Assembly: GCF_001668725.1 (NCBI RefSeq)
Contig: NZ_LZKL01000094.1
Coordinates: forward strand, 1-60,236
Length of the DNA stretch: 60,236 bases
From: Mycobacterium sp. E787
GTDB lineage: Bacteria > Actinomycetota > Actinomycetes > Mycobacteriales > Mycobacteriaceae
Direction of reading: 5' to 3'
The notes under the pieces were generated by a model. The model saw only the letters and a program-made list of their open reading frames with translations. It did not search any database and was not told the origin of the DNA. Made by a program: the position numbers and the translations under genes. Positions 25,851 to 35,353 of this stretch are shown piece after piece. The first letter of the stretch is position 1. Each line of letters starts with the position of its first letter.

Positions 25851-26213
25851 ATGGATTTGTTGGCGGTCGACCACGAGGCCAATGAGGATGCGGTAGTCGT
25901 GCGCGTCAAGGGCGACGTCGATTCCAGCAACGTCGACGAGCTCGCCACCCACCTCATCGCCGCGCTCCAGGTGGCCGCGACCCACCCGCGGCGGCTGGTC
26001 GTCATCGACATGCAATCGGTCAGCTTCTTCGGAAGCGCGGCGCTGAACGCCGTCCTCGAGTGCCACGAGGAGGGGAAGGCAGCCGGTACGTCGGTCCGTC
26101 TGGTGGCCGACCACGACCTGGTGCTCAGGCCGATCCAGGTGACCGAGCTGGACCGCATCCTCGACATCTCTCCGACGCTGGCCGACGCGTTGCACCGCGA
26201 CCACCGGCAATGA
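25851..26213 (+). CDS. STAS-domain anti-sigma factor antagonist
   Basis: Small protein of 120 residues with an SpoIIAA/RsbV-like STAS fold: DAVVVRVKGDVDSSNVDEL, then RLVVIDMQSVSFFGSAALNA where a Ser of the FFGSAAL loop is the expected phosphorylation site. It overlaps the following 1274-residue gene by four bases (ATGA). That protein carries both a SpoIIE-type phosphatase and an RsbW-type kinase domain, the two enzymes that normally act on STAS antagonists, so this is its likely partner (inference). Confidence 0.9.
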   Translation: MDLLAVDHEANEDAVVVRVKGDVDSSNVDELATHLIAALQVAATHPRRLVVIDMQSVSFFGSAALNAVLECHEEGKAAGTSVRLVADHDLVLRPIQVTELDRILDISPTLADALHRDHRQ

Positions 26214-29200
26214 ACCCCGGGCTGCCGGCTGATCTGGCGGCTGCGGTCGCGTTGGGCGGCGAGATGGGTCGCCGTTTCGCCGAGTGCGACTGGGCCGCCC
26301 ACCCGTTGGGTCCGCCGGATCAATGGTCGGCCGAGGCGCGGGTGGCCGTGGCGGTGGCGTTGACGTCGCGGTTTCCCATCGTCCTGTGGTTGGGCCCGAC
26401 GGATCTGTACCTCGTGTACAACGACGCCTACGCGCAGATCCTGGGCAACAAGCACCCGGCGGCCCTGGGCCGCCCGGCGGAGCAGGTGTGGTGGGAGATC
26501 TGGGACCAGATTCACCCGATGCTCACCAGCGTCCTCGACACCGGAAAAGCGACCTGGTCCGACGACCTGATGCTGTCGCTGATTACCGGCGACCAGCCCG
26601 AGGAGCGGTACTTCACCTTCAGCTACAGCCCGCTGATCGGCAGTGCGGGAGACGTTTACGGGATCTTCTGCGCCGTCCGGGAAACCACCGAGCGGGTGTT
26701 GAGCGAACGCCGGCTGCATCTGCTCAATGCGGTGGCGACCGCCCTGATGGACGTCCACGCCATCGACGACGCCGTGCACAGCGCCGTTGCGGTGTGCGGC
26801 GCGCAGCCGCTGGACCTCCCGTTCATCGCGGTGTACCTCGGCGGCACGCTGCGCGGCGCGACGCCCTCGGTCCTGGGGCTGCTGCCGGGCTCCCTGACCG
26901 AGCTCACGGGCCGGGACCCGGCACCGCATTCGCGGGCCGCACACACCATCGACGCGCTCGAACAGACGATCCCGGGCATCGCGGGCGTTCTCGGCGAGAA
27001 CTGCCCGCGGCAGGCCGTGGTGTTGCCGCTGGGCGAGGGCGCGGACGCCGGGGCGCTGGTGATCGGGGCCAGCCCGCGCCGCCCCCTCGACGCGATGTAC
27101 CGCGGCTTCTGCCAGCTGCTCGCCGACCAGTTGTCGTCGGCGCTGGCCTCCGTGGTCTCCTATGAGGAGCAGCGGCGGCGAGCGGACGCGCTCGCCGAGC
27201 TGGATCGGGCCAAGACGGCGTTTCTGGCCAACGTCAGCCACGAATTCCGCACGCCGCTAACGCTTTTGCTGGGACCGCTCGACGACGCGCTGTCCGACGC
27301 CCCGCCGGAAAGCGTCCTGGCGGATCGGCTGAGCGCCGCGGGACGCAACGCGCGGCGCCTGCAGCGCCTGGTCGACTCGCTGCTCGATTTCTCCCGCATC
27401 GAGGCCGGCCGCGCGAACGCGAAGCTGGTGTGCACCGACGTGGGCGCGCTGACCGCCCACATCGCGTCGTCGTTCACCGAGCTGTGCCAACGGGCGGGGT
27501 TGGACCTCGTGCTGGACTGCGGCCCGGCGCTGGCCGACGTCGATCCGGGCATGTGGGAGACGATCGTCCTCAACCTGCTGTCCAACGCCGTCAAATACAC
27601 CCTGCGGGGCTCCATTTCGGTCCGGGTCCGCGCCGAGTCCGCGCAGTGCCGGATCACGATGGCCGACACCGGGGTCGGGATCGCCCCCGAGGACCTGGAC
27701 CGCCTGTTCGAACGCTTCTACCGGGCCGACAACGTGCGCGGGCGCAGCGTGGAGGGCACCGGCATCGGACTGGCGCTGGTGCGCGGCCTGGTCGACCTGC
27801 AACGCGGAACGGTGGAGATCGACAGCGAACTGGATCGCGGAACGACGGTCACCATCCGGCTGCCGCGGTCGGTCGCGGGCGAGGCGGTCGAGCAGGTCCC
27901 CGCGGGAGCGCCGGACGAAAGCAACCCGTACGTGGCCGAGGCGCGTCAGTGGCTGCCGCCGGCCGCCGAGCCCGCCGCCGTGCCGACCGCCCACCGGGCG
28001 CCCGGCGGCGCCCGCCAGCTGGTGCTGATCGCCGACGACAACGCCGACATGCGCGCGCACCTGGACCGGGTGCTGTCCGCCCACTGGGACACGGTTCTGG
28101 CCGCCGACGGCGAGTCGGCCCTGGCCGCCACCAAAGAGCTGCACCCGGACGCGATCGTGACCGATGTCATGATGCCCGGCCTCAACGGCTTCGAGCTGGT
28201 TGCGGCGATCCGCGCGGATCCCGCGCTGGCGGCCACGCCGGTCCTGATGCTGTCGGCCCGGGCCGGCGCGGAGGCCGTCGACGAGGGCTTCGCCGGCGGG
28301 GCCGACGACTACCTGCCGAAACCGTTCCGCTCCCAGGAGCTGGTCGACAGGGTGGCGTCGCGGTTGTCGGCGGTCGCCCGCGAGCGCGACCGCCAGCGCC
28401 GCGAGGCGCGGCTCGACCTGGTGCACCTCGACTCCGCCCTGCAGGCCACCGACTCGGTCGCCGGGATCCTGGACGCGCTGATCGGCCACGCATCCGGGTC
28501 GGGCGATCCCGCCGCGGTGACCATCGGCGTGCTCGACGGGGAGCACCACGTCCGCTTCGAGTACGCCGGGGACCTGCCGGTGGAAGTGCGGGATCGCTAC
28601 CACGTGGCCGCGCTCGACGCGCCGTTGATCGGCGCCGACGTCATCAGCAGCGGCGAGCCGATGATCGTCCCCGACACGTTCGGCCTGCCGCAGCGCTATC
28701 AGCACGCCGTGCGCGACACGGCGGACAGCGTGCGCGCCTGCGTCGCGCAACCGTTGCGCGACAACACCGGTCGCGTCGTCGGCGCGCTGGCGTTGCTGTG
28801 GCCCACGCCGCGCCAGTTCGAGCCCGCCGAGCTCGCCACGTTCGGCCGGATCGCCGAGCTGACCCAGTCCGCCCTGGACCGGGTCCGGGCGATGGCGCAG
28901 GAACACCGGATCGCCGTCGACTTCCAAGAGCACCTGCTGGACCTGGATCGCGGCTCGACCGCCGCGGTCGTGGCGGCCGTCTACCAGCCGGCCGGCGAAG
29001 CGATGCGGGTGGGCGGCGACTGGTACTCGGTCACCCCGCTCGGCCGCGCCGGCCTGATCGGGATCTCGGTCGGCGACGTCGTCGGGCACGGCCTGGCCGC
29101 CGCGATCGTGATGAGCCGGCTGCGCGCCGCCGTGGCCGCCTCGGCGCTCACCGCCGCCGAACCGCCCGCGGTGCTGGCCGCCCTGGACAGGTACGCGGCC

Positions 29201-30034
29201 AGCGTCACCGGCGCTCGCTGTGCGACGGTGGCCTACGCCCTGGTCGACACCGGGGCGGGCGCGGGCGGCGCCACCGTGAGCTACAGCTGCGCCGGGCATC
29301 CCTACCCGTTACTGGTCCCGTCCGACGGTGACCCGGTCTTCCTCGAGTCGGGGCGCCGCCCCCCGGTGGCCGTCGAGGACGGCCAGCCGGCCGGCGCCGC
29401 CGCGACGGTCGAGCTGGCGCCCGGAAGCATGATCCTGCTGTACACCGACGGGCTCATCGAGCGGGCCGGCGAGACGCTCGACGACGGATTCGCCCGGCTG
29501 AGGGCCGCCGCCGCCGAGTGCGCCGGGCTGCCGGTCGAATCCGTCTGCACCGAACTGCTCGCGCGGATGACGCCGCCCAAGGGTTACCGCGACGACGTCG
29601 TGGTGCTCGCGCTGCGGCCGAGCCACTCGGCGGCGCGCAGCTTCGCCACGGTGCTGCCGGCCGCGCCGCCGCAGATTCCCGTCGCGCGCAAGCAGTTGCG
29701 GGCCTGGCTGGACAGCATCGCCGTGGATCCAGGCCGCGAGGAGGACATCCTGCTGGCGACCGGGGAAGCGGTGACCAACGCGATCGAGCACGGCAGCCAG
29801 AGCCAGCCACGCAAAACCGTGTCCGTCGAGGCCTTCCTGCACGACGAGACCGTCGCGATAACCGTCAGCGACAGCGGGCGCTGGGTCGGTGATTCGTCGG
29901 CCAGCCTGCGCAGCAGGCGGCGCGGCCGCGGGCTGACCCTGATCGGTGGGCTCGCCGACCGCGTCGACACCGTCCGGACCCCCGGGGGCACCCGGGTCAC
30001 GCTGACCTTCGAGCGAGCCGTCGCCGTCACGTGA
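26210..30034 (+). CDS. Hybrid histidine kinase-receiver-SpoIIE phosphatase-RsbW kinase fusion
   Basis: Single chain of 1274 residues. Domains in order: PAS (~55-165), GAF-like (~165-310), HisKA with His344 in NVSHEFRTPL, HATPase (N box near Asn459, DTGVGI, GTGIGLALV), receiver (~601-715, Asp652 in VTDVMMPG, Lys in LPKPF), second GAF (~730-905), SpoIIE/PP2C (~920-1140; Asp937 in GGDW, Asp956 in GDVVGHG, Asp1128 in RDDVVV) and an RsbW-like HATPase (~1150-1270; Asn1190 in EAVTNAIEHG). It joins phosphorelay and partner-switching parts in one soluble protein. The GGDWYS motif has Ser where many SpoIIE domains have a second Asp. It starts in ATGA overlap with the STAS gene. The cognate sigma factor is not in the window. 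Confidence 0.92.
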   Translation: MNPGLPADLAAAVALGGEMGRRFAECDWAAHPLGPPDQWSAEARVAVAVALTSRFPIVLWLGPTDLYLVYNDAYAQILGNKHPAALGRPAEQVWWEIWDQIHPMLTSVLDTGKATWSDDLMLSLITGDQPEERYFTFSYSPLIGSAGDVYGIFCAVRETTERVLSERRLHLLNAVATALMDVHAIDDAVHSAVAVCGAQPLDLPFIAVYLGGTLRGATPSVLGLLPGSLTELTGRDPAPHSRAAHTIDALEQTIPGIAGVLGENCPRQAVVLPLGEGADAGALVIGASPRRPLDAMYRGFCQLLADQLSSALASVVSYEEQRRRADALAELDRAKTAFLANVSHEFRTPLTLLLGPLDDALSDAPPESVLADRLSAAGRNARRLQRLVDSLLDFSRIEAGRANAKLVCTDVGALTAHIASSFTELCQRAGLDLVLDCGPALADVDPGMWETIVLNLLSNAVKYTLRGSISVRVRAESAQCRITMADTGVGIAPEDLDRLFERFYRADNVRGRSVEGTGIGLALVRGLVDLQRGTVEIDSELDRGTTVTIRLPRSVAGEAVEQVPAGAPDESNPYVAEARQWLPPAAEPAAVPTAHRAPGGARQLVLIADDNADMRAHLDRVLSAHWDTVLAADGESALAATKELHPDAIVTDVMMPGLNGFELVAAIRADPALAATPVLMLSARAGAEAVDEGFAGGADDYLPKPFRSQELVDRVASRLSAVARERDRQRREARLDLVHLDSALQATDSVAGILDALIGHASGSGDPAAVTIGVLDGEHHVRFEYAGDLPVEVRDRYHVAALDAPLIGADVISSGEPMIVPDTFGLPQRYQHAVRDTADSVRACVAQPLRDNTGRVVGALALLWPTPRQFEPAELATFGRIAELTQSALDRVRAMAQEHRIAVDFQEHLLDLDRGSTAAVVAAVYQPAGEAMRVGGDWYSVTPLGRAGLIGISVGDVVGHGLAAAIVMSRLRAAVAASALTAAEPPAVLAALDRYAASVTGARCATVAYALVDTGAGAGGATVSYSCAGHPYPLLVPSDGDPVFLESGRRPPVAVEDGQPAGAAATVELAPGSMILLYTDGLIERAGETLDDGFARLRAAAAECAGLPVESVCTELLARMTPPKGYRDDVVVLALRPSHSAARSFATVLPAAPPQIPVARKQLRAWLDSIAVDPGREEDILLATGEAVTNAIEHGSQSQPRKTVSVEAFLHDETVAITVSDSGRWVGDSSASLRSRRRGRGLTLIGGLADRVDTVRTPGGTRVTLTFERAVAVT

Positions 30035-30047
30035 GCGGCCGGGAAGC

Positions 30048-30326
30048 CTAGGCCTCTTCCATCGCCTCGCCGAGCTCCTCCAGGATCTTGTTGTGGTGGT
30101 TGCTGGCCAGCAGGTGCCCCGCCGCGATGACCAGGGCGACCGGCCAGTCGATGAGCTCGAGCGCGGCCAGGGCGGCCAGGCCTCCGAAGTAGGCCAACTG
30201 CTCCGGGCGCGGTATCTCCACCTGCCCCACCACCGGCACGTTCACCACGAACGTCTCGCCCTCGCGGATCTTCTCTACCGCTTCGCGCTGCGAGGTCCCC
30301 CTGCGGGTCTTCTTTTCCGCCATCAT
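30048..30326 (-). CDS. Small conserved membrane-associated protein (Rv0424c-like)
   Basis: Protein of 92 residues: basic start MMAEKKTRRG, a polar part (EGETFVVNVPVVGQVEIPRPEQL), one or two hydrophobic segments (LAYFGGLAALAALELIDWPV and ALVIAAGHLLA) and an acidic end LEELGEAMEEA. GGAAGG precedes the double ATG. It is related in layout to the C-terminal part of the protein at 34858-35301 (both have an 'ALxxLELIxWPVxL/LVEWPVLLAVG'-like segment). Position and size match the gene next to ctpH in M. tuberculosis. Function unknown. Confidence 0.8.
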   Translation of the reverse strand: MMAEKKTRRGTSQREAVEKIREGETFVVNVPVVGQVEIPRPEQLAYFGGLAALAALELIDWPVALVIAAGHLLASNHHNKILEELGEAMEEA

Positions 30327-30384
30327 TTGCCTTCCGGTAACTATAGGTTTGCCGCCCCGCCGGGTACTGAGGCCACCGTCGGAG

Positions 30385-33300
30385 CTATGTCGACGATGAC
30401 CGACCCCGGCGGCGATCCGCTGGTTTCGTCGATTGCTCTGGTGCTGCGGGTGCCGTTACTGGAACTCTATGCGCTGTTGTGGCGGGTCGGGATTGTGGAG
30501 ATTCGTCATCCCGGTCGCCGGGCTCAACGTTCGGCCGGGGCGCGCCAGGTCCGGGTGGCAGCGTGTGCGATGGGCTCGGCCTGCCCCAACCTTCCGCGAC
30601 ACGATTCAGAACGGCCACCCCGACGGTCGCCCCGGCGGCGGCTCCCAGAGCCTGCCCCCAGCCGACCGGACCCAGCGGTGTACAGCCGAGCAACTGGCTG
30701 ACCACCGGGATGCTGATCAGCGTCCCCATCGCACCCAGCGACCCGACCGCCGTGAGCACCACCAGCGGGGCGCGGGAATCCAGCAGCGTCTGACCCAATT
30801 CGGCCCCGACCAGCGCGACCAGCGCGACGGTGGACGCCCGCTGGGGGCGTCCGGTGACGCCCGCCATCGCCCACGCCGCCGTCGTCGCCGCGGCCGTGGT
30901 GACCCCGCGGATCGCCACGGCCCGCCACAGCGCGGGACGGTCCGGGCCGCGCAGGCCGGGGTCGATCTGGCCGCTGGGCTTGCTGACCGCCAGGGCGGCC
31001 GCCGGCAGCGCGTCGGTCATCATGTTCACCAGCAGCAGCTGCCGGGTGTTCAGCGGCGACGTGCCGGTGATCGCGCTGCCGATGATGGCGAACAGCACCT
31101 CGCCGGCGTTGCCGCCGAGCAGCACCGACACCGCCGCCTGCACCCGCTGCCACAGTTGGCGGCCTTCCGCGATGGCCTCCACCAGCGCCTCGATGCGGGC
31201 GTCGACCAGGACGACGTCGGCGGCCAGGTGGGCCGGGTCGCTGCCCCCCGCCACCACCCCGATGCCGACGGTGGCGGCCCGGATGGCGGCGGCGTCGTTG
31301 GAGCCGTCGCCGACCATCGCGCACAGCACGCCGGCGCCCTCGAGGGTCTGCACGACCTGCACCTTGTTCTCAGGCGTCATCCGCGCGAAGATCACCCGCT
31401 CGGTCACCACCCGCGCCTGGTCCTTGCGCGACAGCGAGTCCCACTCGACCCCGCTGATCACCTGCTCGTCGGTCACCGACAGGCCCAGCTCGCGGGCGAT
31501 GGCCAGCGCGGTGATGGGGTGGTCACCGGTGATCAGCTTCACGCCCACGCCCTGCCGGCGCAGGTCGGCGAGCAGCCCGACGGCCTCGGGGCGCGGGGTG
31601 TCGGACAGGCCGAGGAACCCCGTCAGTGTCAGCCCGTCGGTGCAGAACTCCGCGATGTCGTCCGGGTCGTCCCGGATCGCGCGGGCCTGTTGCGGCGTCA
31701 GCTCGCGCCGGGCCACCGCGATCACCCGCAGCCCGTCGGTGGCCAGCTCGGAGACCGTCGCGTCGATCTTCGGGTCGACGTTCCCGCACGCGGCCAGCAC
31801 CACCTCGGGCGCACCCTTGACGGTCAGCTCGGTTCCGGTGACGGAGGCCGAGAACGACCTGCCGGAGCGGAAGGGCAGATGGGCGTCCGACTCGGTGTCC
31901 GGTGTGGAGCCGTTGAGCGAACGCCTGGCCGCCTCGACGATCGCGACATCGGTGGCGTGCACGTGTGGGTTGCCGTTGGCGGCCGGTGCGGCGTGCGCGG
32001 CGTGGCGCAGAACTTCCTCGGGCGAGCAACCCGGCGCCGTGCGGACCTGCGCCACCCGCAGGCGGTTTTGGCTGAGCGTTCCCGTCTTGTCGAAGCAGAC
32101 CACGTCGATGCGGCCGAGCGCCTCCACCGAGCGCGGCACGCGGACCAGCGCGCCGAACCTGGTGAGCCGCCGCGCCGACGCCGATTGCGCCAGCGTCGCC
32201 ACCAGCGGCATGCCCTCGGGCACCGCCGCGACGGCGATGGCGATGCCGCTGGACACCGCCTGGCGCAGTCCCGTGCCGCGCAACAGCCCCAGCCCGCCCA
32301 CCAGCGCGCCGCCGGTCACGCTGACGGGGAAGGCCCGGTTGGTGAGCTGGCTGAGCTGGTGCTGCAGCCCGATGTCGGATGACAGGTCGCCGGACACCAG
32401 CTCGGCGGCCCGGCGTTCCTGGGTGTCGGCCCCGACCGCGGTCACCAGCGCGACCGCGGTGCCCGCGACCACGGTGGTCCCGGCGTAGAGCATGCAGCGA
32501 CGCTCGGCGAGGTCGGCTCCGGGTGTGGCGTCGACCTGCTTCTCCACCGACAGCGACTCGCCGGTGAGCGTCGACTCGTCGACCTCGACGTCGACCTCCT
32601 CGACGATGCGGGCGTCGGCCGGCACCACCTCGTGCGTCCGGATCTCGATGACGTCGCCGGGCCGCAACTGCGCGGCGATGACGTCGGTGTAGGTGCGCTG
32701 CCCGTCGGGACCGATCCCGACCTTCCGGGCGGGCGGGATCTGCTGCTCGAGCAGGCGGTTCAGGCGGTTCTCGGCGCGCAGCCGCTGGCTGGCCGCCAGG
32801 ATGGAGTTGCCGGTCAGCACCGAGAACACCAGGACGGCGTCGACGGGCGAACCCAGCACCGCGCTGGCCGCCGACCCGAGCGCCAGCACCGGGGTCAGCG
32901 GGTCGGTCAGCTCGGCGCGGACGGCCTTGACGAGCTGCCAGAGCGCGGGCGGGGGCGTCGGGGCCCGCCCTTGCGGCGAGGCGTCCGCCTCCGATGGGGG
33001 CGGCGGGGGGAGCGCCCGGCGGACCTGGTCGACCGACATCGCGTGCCACTCGTGGACCGACGCCGGCCGCGGCACGTTCGCGGTCATGATCCCGCGCGCC
33101 AGCAGGTAACCGGAGAGCGCGCCGGCCGCCGCGCCGGTGGTCACCGGCCCGGGGCCCAGGCCGCGGATGCCCGGGATCATCAGCAGCGAACCCATCGCCG
33201 TCGCGCCGGCCGAAATCCCGGCGCCGCGCTGGGTGGCGGTCCTGGCCGCCGGCAGCGCGTGCAGCACCCGCCAGGCGGCCGCGAGGTCGGGCAGCAGCAG

Positions 33301-34839
33301 ATCGGCACACCAGGGCGGCGGGCCCGCGGCGGGCTGGGGCAGCACGCCCAGCGCCACGTCGGCAGCCGAGATCGCTTGTGCGCCAAGCGATGACAGCACC
33401 GCCACGGTGCGGCCGGCCCGTTGCAGGTCCGTGACCGCGCGGGCGAGCGCGTCGTCGACCGAGCCCTCGCCCAACGGCTTGATGTCGTCGAACGCCGGCC
33501 GCAACTCACCCAGCGAATCGACGTCGACCGAGACCAGCTCGGCGCCCGTGCGATGCGCCTCGGCGACCACGGCCGACGCCAACGGGTCGTGGCCGGGGCG
33601 GAAGAGCGCCTCGACCGCGGAGCCCCGTTCGGCGGCCGACATGCCGGGCACCCGGTGCCAGCCCGGCCGGTGCCCGTTGCGCTCCAGCGCCAGTTGGGCG
33701 CGGTCCCACGCCGCGGAGAGGTCGATCTCGCCGGCGCCGCGGATGCGCGCCACCCGCAGCCCGGTGGTGCACAACACGCGCGGGTCGATGACGATCGCGT
33801 CGACGCGGTCCAGGCGGCGCAGCGCGTCGGGCCGCAGCGACAGGACGGCGTGCTGGTCGGCCAATCCGCGTCCGAGCGCCGCGGCGAACGCCTCCGGCGT
33901 GGTGCGGCTGGCCTTGGGGGCGGTCACCAGCAGCGCGGTGGCGACCATGTTCGGGTTGCGGGTGGTGGCGCCGACCAGCCCGGCACCCAGCGCCTGCACC
34001 AGCGCGAAACGGCCCGCGTTGCGCTCCACGATGCGGGCGCGGGGCGGTCGCGGCGGCGGCGCGTCACCGCCCGGTTGCCCGGCGTGGCGCGCCAGCTCGG
34101 GCTCGTGCCGGCGCCACGCGCGCGCCTCGGCGCGGCATTCGGCGGCCTTCAGCGACTGCATCAGCAGGCCCACCGACAGCGACGCCGGCGCCAGCGTGAC
34201 GGTTTCCGCCGCCGTCATGGCCAGCGTCAGGACGGTGTCCGTCGCAGGGCCGCCGATGCGGTCCTCGAGCAGGCGCCGCAGCCAGGGCTGGTAATCCAGC
34301 GCCACGATGGGCGCCTGCACGCCGATCGGCAGCCGGGGCCAGCGCAGCGCCCGCCCGGCCAGCGCAATGCCCAGCCCGGCGGCGTTGGCGGCCACGGTCA
34401 CCGCTCTGGTCGCGGCCACCACCCCGTCGCCGGGAAGGGCCATCGCCGAGGGTTTTCTCGTTGAGCGGCAATGCCTTTCGGCACCCTCGACGAGGCGGCA
34501 CAGGTCGCGCAGCGAGGTGTCCGCATCGCCGGGCGTGACGACGACACGCGACAACGGGCGGTTCAGGCCGGCCGCGGTGACGCCGCGGTGGGCGCGGACC
34601 GCGTCGAGCACGGCGGGCCCGAGTTCACCCGATTCGTCGTCCTCGAGGCCGCGCACTTCGATCCAGGCGCGGCTCTGGCCACGCCAGCAGCGCCGGCCCA
34701 GCGTCTCGTGGGGAAGGTCGCCGGTGAGCGCCCGGGCGCCTTCGCGCAGCGGAATCGCCGCGATGTGGACGGCCTCGTGCGCCAGTGAGGTGAGAGCCCG
34801 CAGCGGTGTCGATCGTGGTAATGACGTGACAATGCTCAA
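30385..34839 (-). CDS. ctpH: Large P-type cation ATPase CtpH with N-terminal pseudo-ATPase half
   Basis: Membrane P-type ATPase of 1484 residues, far longer than the usual 700-950. The C-terminal half is complete: TLTGES, CFDKTGTLSQ with Asp917 as phosphorylated residue, KGAPEVVL (nucleotide site), TGDHP and MVGDGSNDAAA. The N-terminal ~600 residues repeat the pattern in degenerate form, with VDAIVIDPRVL (Asp352 aligned to Asp917), lacking KTGT and the GDGxND loop. The Pro/Arg-rich C-terminal tail is probably cytoplasmic. The only start candidate is TTG at 34839; an in-frame TGA lies 24 bases upstream. Calcium or manganese transport has been proposed for related proteins, but the ion is not evident here. 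Confidence 0.92.
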   Translation of the reverse strand: MSIVTSLPRSTPLRALTSLAHEAVHIAAIPLREGARALTGDLPHETLGRRCWRGQSRAWIEVRGLEDDESGELGPAVLDAVRAHRGVTAAGLNRPLSRVVVTPGDADTSLRDLCRLVEGAERHCRSTRKPSAMALPGDGVVAATRAVTVAANAAGLGIALAGRALRWPRLPIGVQAPIVALDYQPWLRRLLEDRIGGPATDTVLTLAMTAAETVTLAPASLSVGLLMQSLKAAECRAEARAWRRHEPELARHAGQPGGDAPPPRPPRARIVERNAGRFALVQALGAGLVGATTRNPNMVATALLVTAPKASRTTPEAFAAALGRGLADQHAVLSLRPDALRRLDRVDAIVIDPRVLCTTGLRVARIRGAGEIDLSAAWDRAQLALERNGHRPGWHRVPGMSAAERGSAVEALFRPGHDPLASAVVAEAHRTGAELVSVDVDSLGELRPAFDDIKPLGEGSVDDALARAVTDLQRAGRTVAVLSSLGAQAISAADVALGVLPQPAAGPPPWCADLLLPDLAAAWRVLHALPAARTATQRGAGISAGATAMGSLLMIPGIRGLGPGPVTTGAAAGALSGYLLARGIMTANVPRPASVHEWHAMSVDQVRRALPPPPPSEADASPQGRAPTPPPALWQLVKAVRAELTDPLTPVLALGSAASAVLGSPVDAVLVFSVLTGNSILAASQRLRAENRLNRLLEQQIPPARKVGIGPDGQRTYTDVIAAQLRPGDVIEIRTHEVVPADARIVEEVDVEVDESTLTGESLSVEKQVDATPGADLAERRCMLYAGTTVVAGTAVALVTAVGADTQERRAAELVSGDLSSDIGLQHQLSQLTNRAFPVSVTGGALVGGLGLLRGTGLRQAVSSGIAIAVAAVPEGMPLVATLAQSASARRLTRFGALVRVPRSVEALGRIDVVCFDKTGTLSQNRLRVAQVRTAPGCSPEEVLRHAAHAAPAANGNPHVHATDVAIVEAARRSLNGSTPDTESDAHLPFRSGRSFSASVTGTELTVKGAPEVVLAACGNVDPKIDATVSELATDGLRVIAVARRELTPQQARAIRDDPDDIAEFCTDGLTLTGFLGLSDTPRPEAVGLLADLRRQGVGVKLITGDHPITALAIARELGLSVTDEQVISGVEWDSLSRKDQARVVTERVIFARMTPENKVQVVQTLEGAGVLCAMVGDGSNDAAAIRAATVGIGVVAGGSDPAHLAADVVLVDARIEALVEAIAEGRQLWQRVQAAVSVLLGGNAGEVLFAIIGSAITGTSPLNTRQLLLVNMMTDALPAAALAVSKPSGQIDPGLRGPDRPALWRAVAIRGVTTAAATTAAWAMAGVTGRPQRASTVALVALVGAELGQTLLDSRAPLVVLTAVGSLGAMGTLISIPVVSQLLGCTPLGPVGWGQALGAAAGATVGVAVLNRVAEGWGRPSPSHTLPPGPGAPRPNVEPGDRDDESPQSRPATTAHRVPVTAPAAPEQSTKPADRRRGRSSST

Positions 34840-34857
34840 GGGCGGCTCAGACGGGTC

Positions 34858-35301
34858 TCAGTTGGTGCTGCGCAACTCGGCGGCACCGGCGCGGCGCCCG
34901 GTCGCCTTCTTGGCCGCCGGCTTGGCGGCGGACTTTGCCGGCGTGACCTTCTTGGGTGCGGGCTCCGACGGCACCGGCTTGAGGTTGGCCTTCGATGCCG
35001 TCTGGCCCTGCTGCTTGTGCTGCATCCGGTGCAGCAACAGCGCGCCGCCGCCGACGGCGAGCAACACCGGCCATTCGACCAGGCCGGCGACGCCGATCGC
35101 GCCGAGGGCCAGCGCGGCGGCCGGCGTCGAGTGACTGCCGCTGCTGATGCCGCGCTTGATGCCGTCCGCGGCTCCCGTTACGCCGCCGACGATTCCGTTG
35201 ACCGCGGCGCCGCCGACAGCGCCGGCGGCCGCTGTGGTCGCGTCCGCGGCACGACCCACTGTTTTGCTCACGTTGCGGACTGCCCCGCCGACGACGCCCA
35301 T
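34858..35301 (-). CDS. Small Ala/Gly-rich membrane protein (Rv0426c-like)
   Basis: Protein of 147 residues. The Gly/Ala-rich N-terminus (MGVVGGAVRNVSKTVG, VGGAAVNGIVGG) is followed by one hydrophobic stretch (AALALGAIGVAGLVEWPVLL, then AVGGGALLL) and a Lys/Pro/Ala-rich basic tail (PAKSAAKPAAKKATG). The ATG at 35301 follows GGGAGTCACC and gives the same length as the M. tuberculosis homologue; the longer frame to 35385 would span a promoter-like motif. Located 18 bases upstream of ctpH and probably co-transcribed. Function unknown. Confidence 0.83.
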   Translation of the reverse strand: MGVVGGAVRNVSKTVGRAADATTAAAGAVGGAAVNGIVGGVTGAADGIKRGISSGSHSTPAAALALGAIGVAGLVEWPVLLAVGGGALLLHRMQHKQQGQTASKANLKPVPSEPAPKKVTPAKSAAKPAAKKATGRRAGAAELRSTN

Positions 35302-35353
35302 GGTGACTCCCTGGTCTCTGATCGCTCTCACTGGGAACCGCGTGGCAACCCGT

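Noticed and set aside
25080..30034. ANTAR/STAS/hybrid kinase block considered as a mobile island
   Set aside because: No integrase, repeats or tRNA boundaries, and base composition looks like the rest of the window; absence at this locus in M. tuberculosis may be loss rather than gain.
30385..34839. CtpH as two genes joined by a missed stop or frameshift
   Set aside because: The frame is continuous with coherent protein sequence throughout and homologues of similar length are known in mycobacteria.
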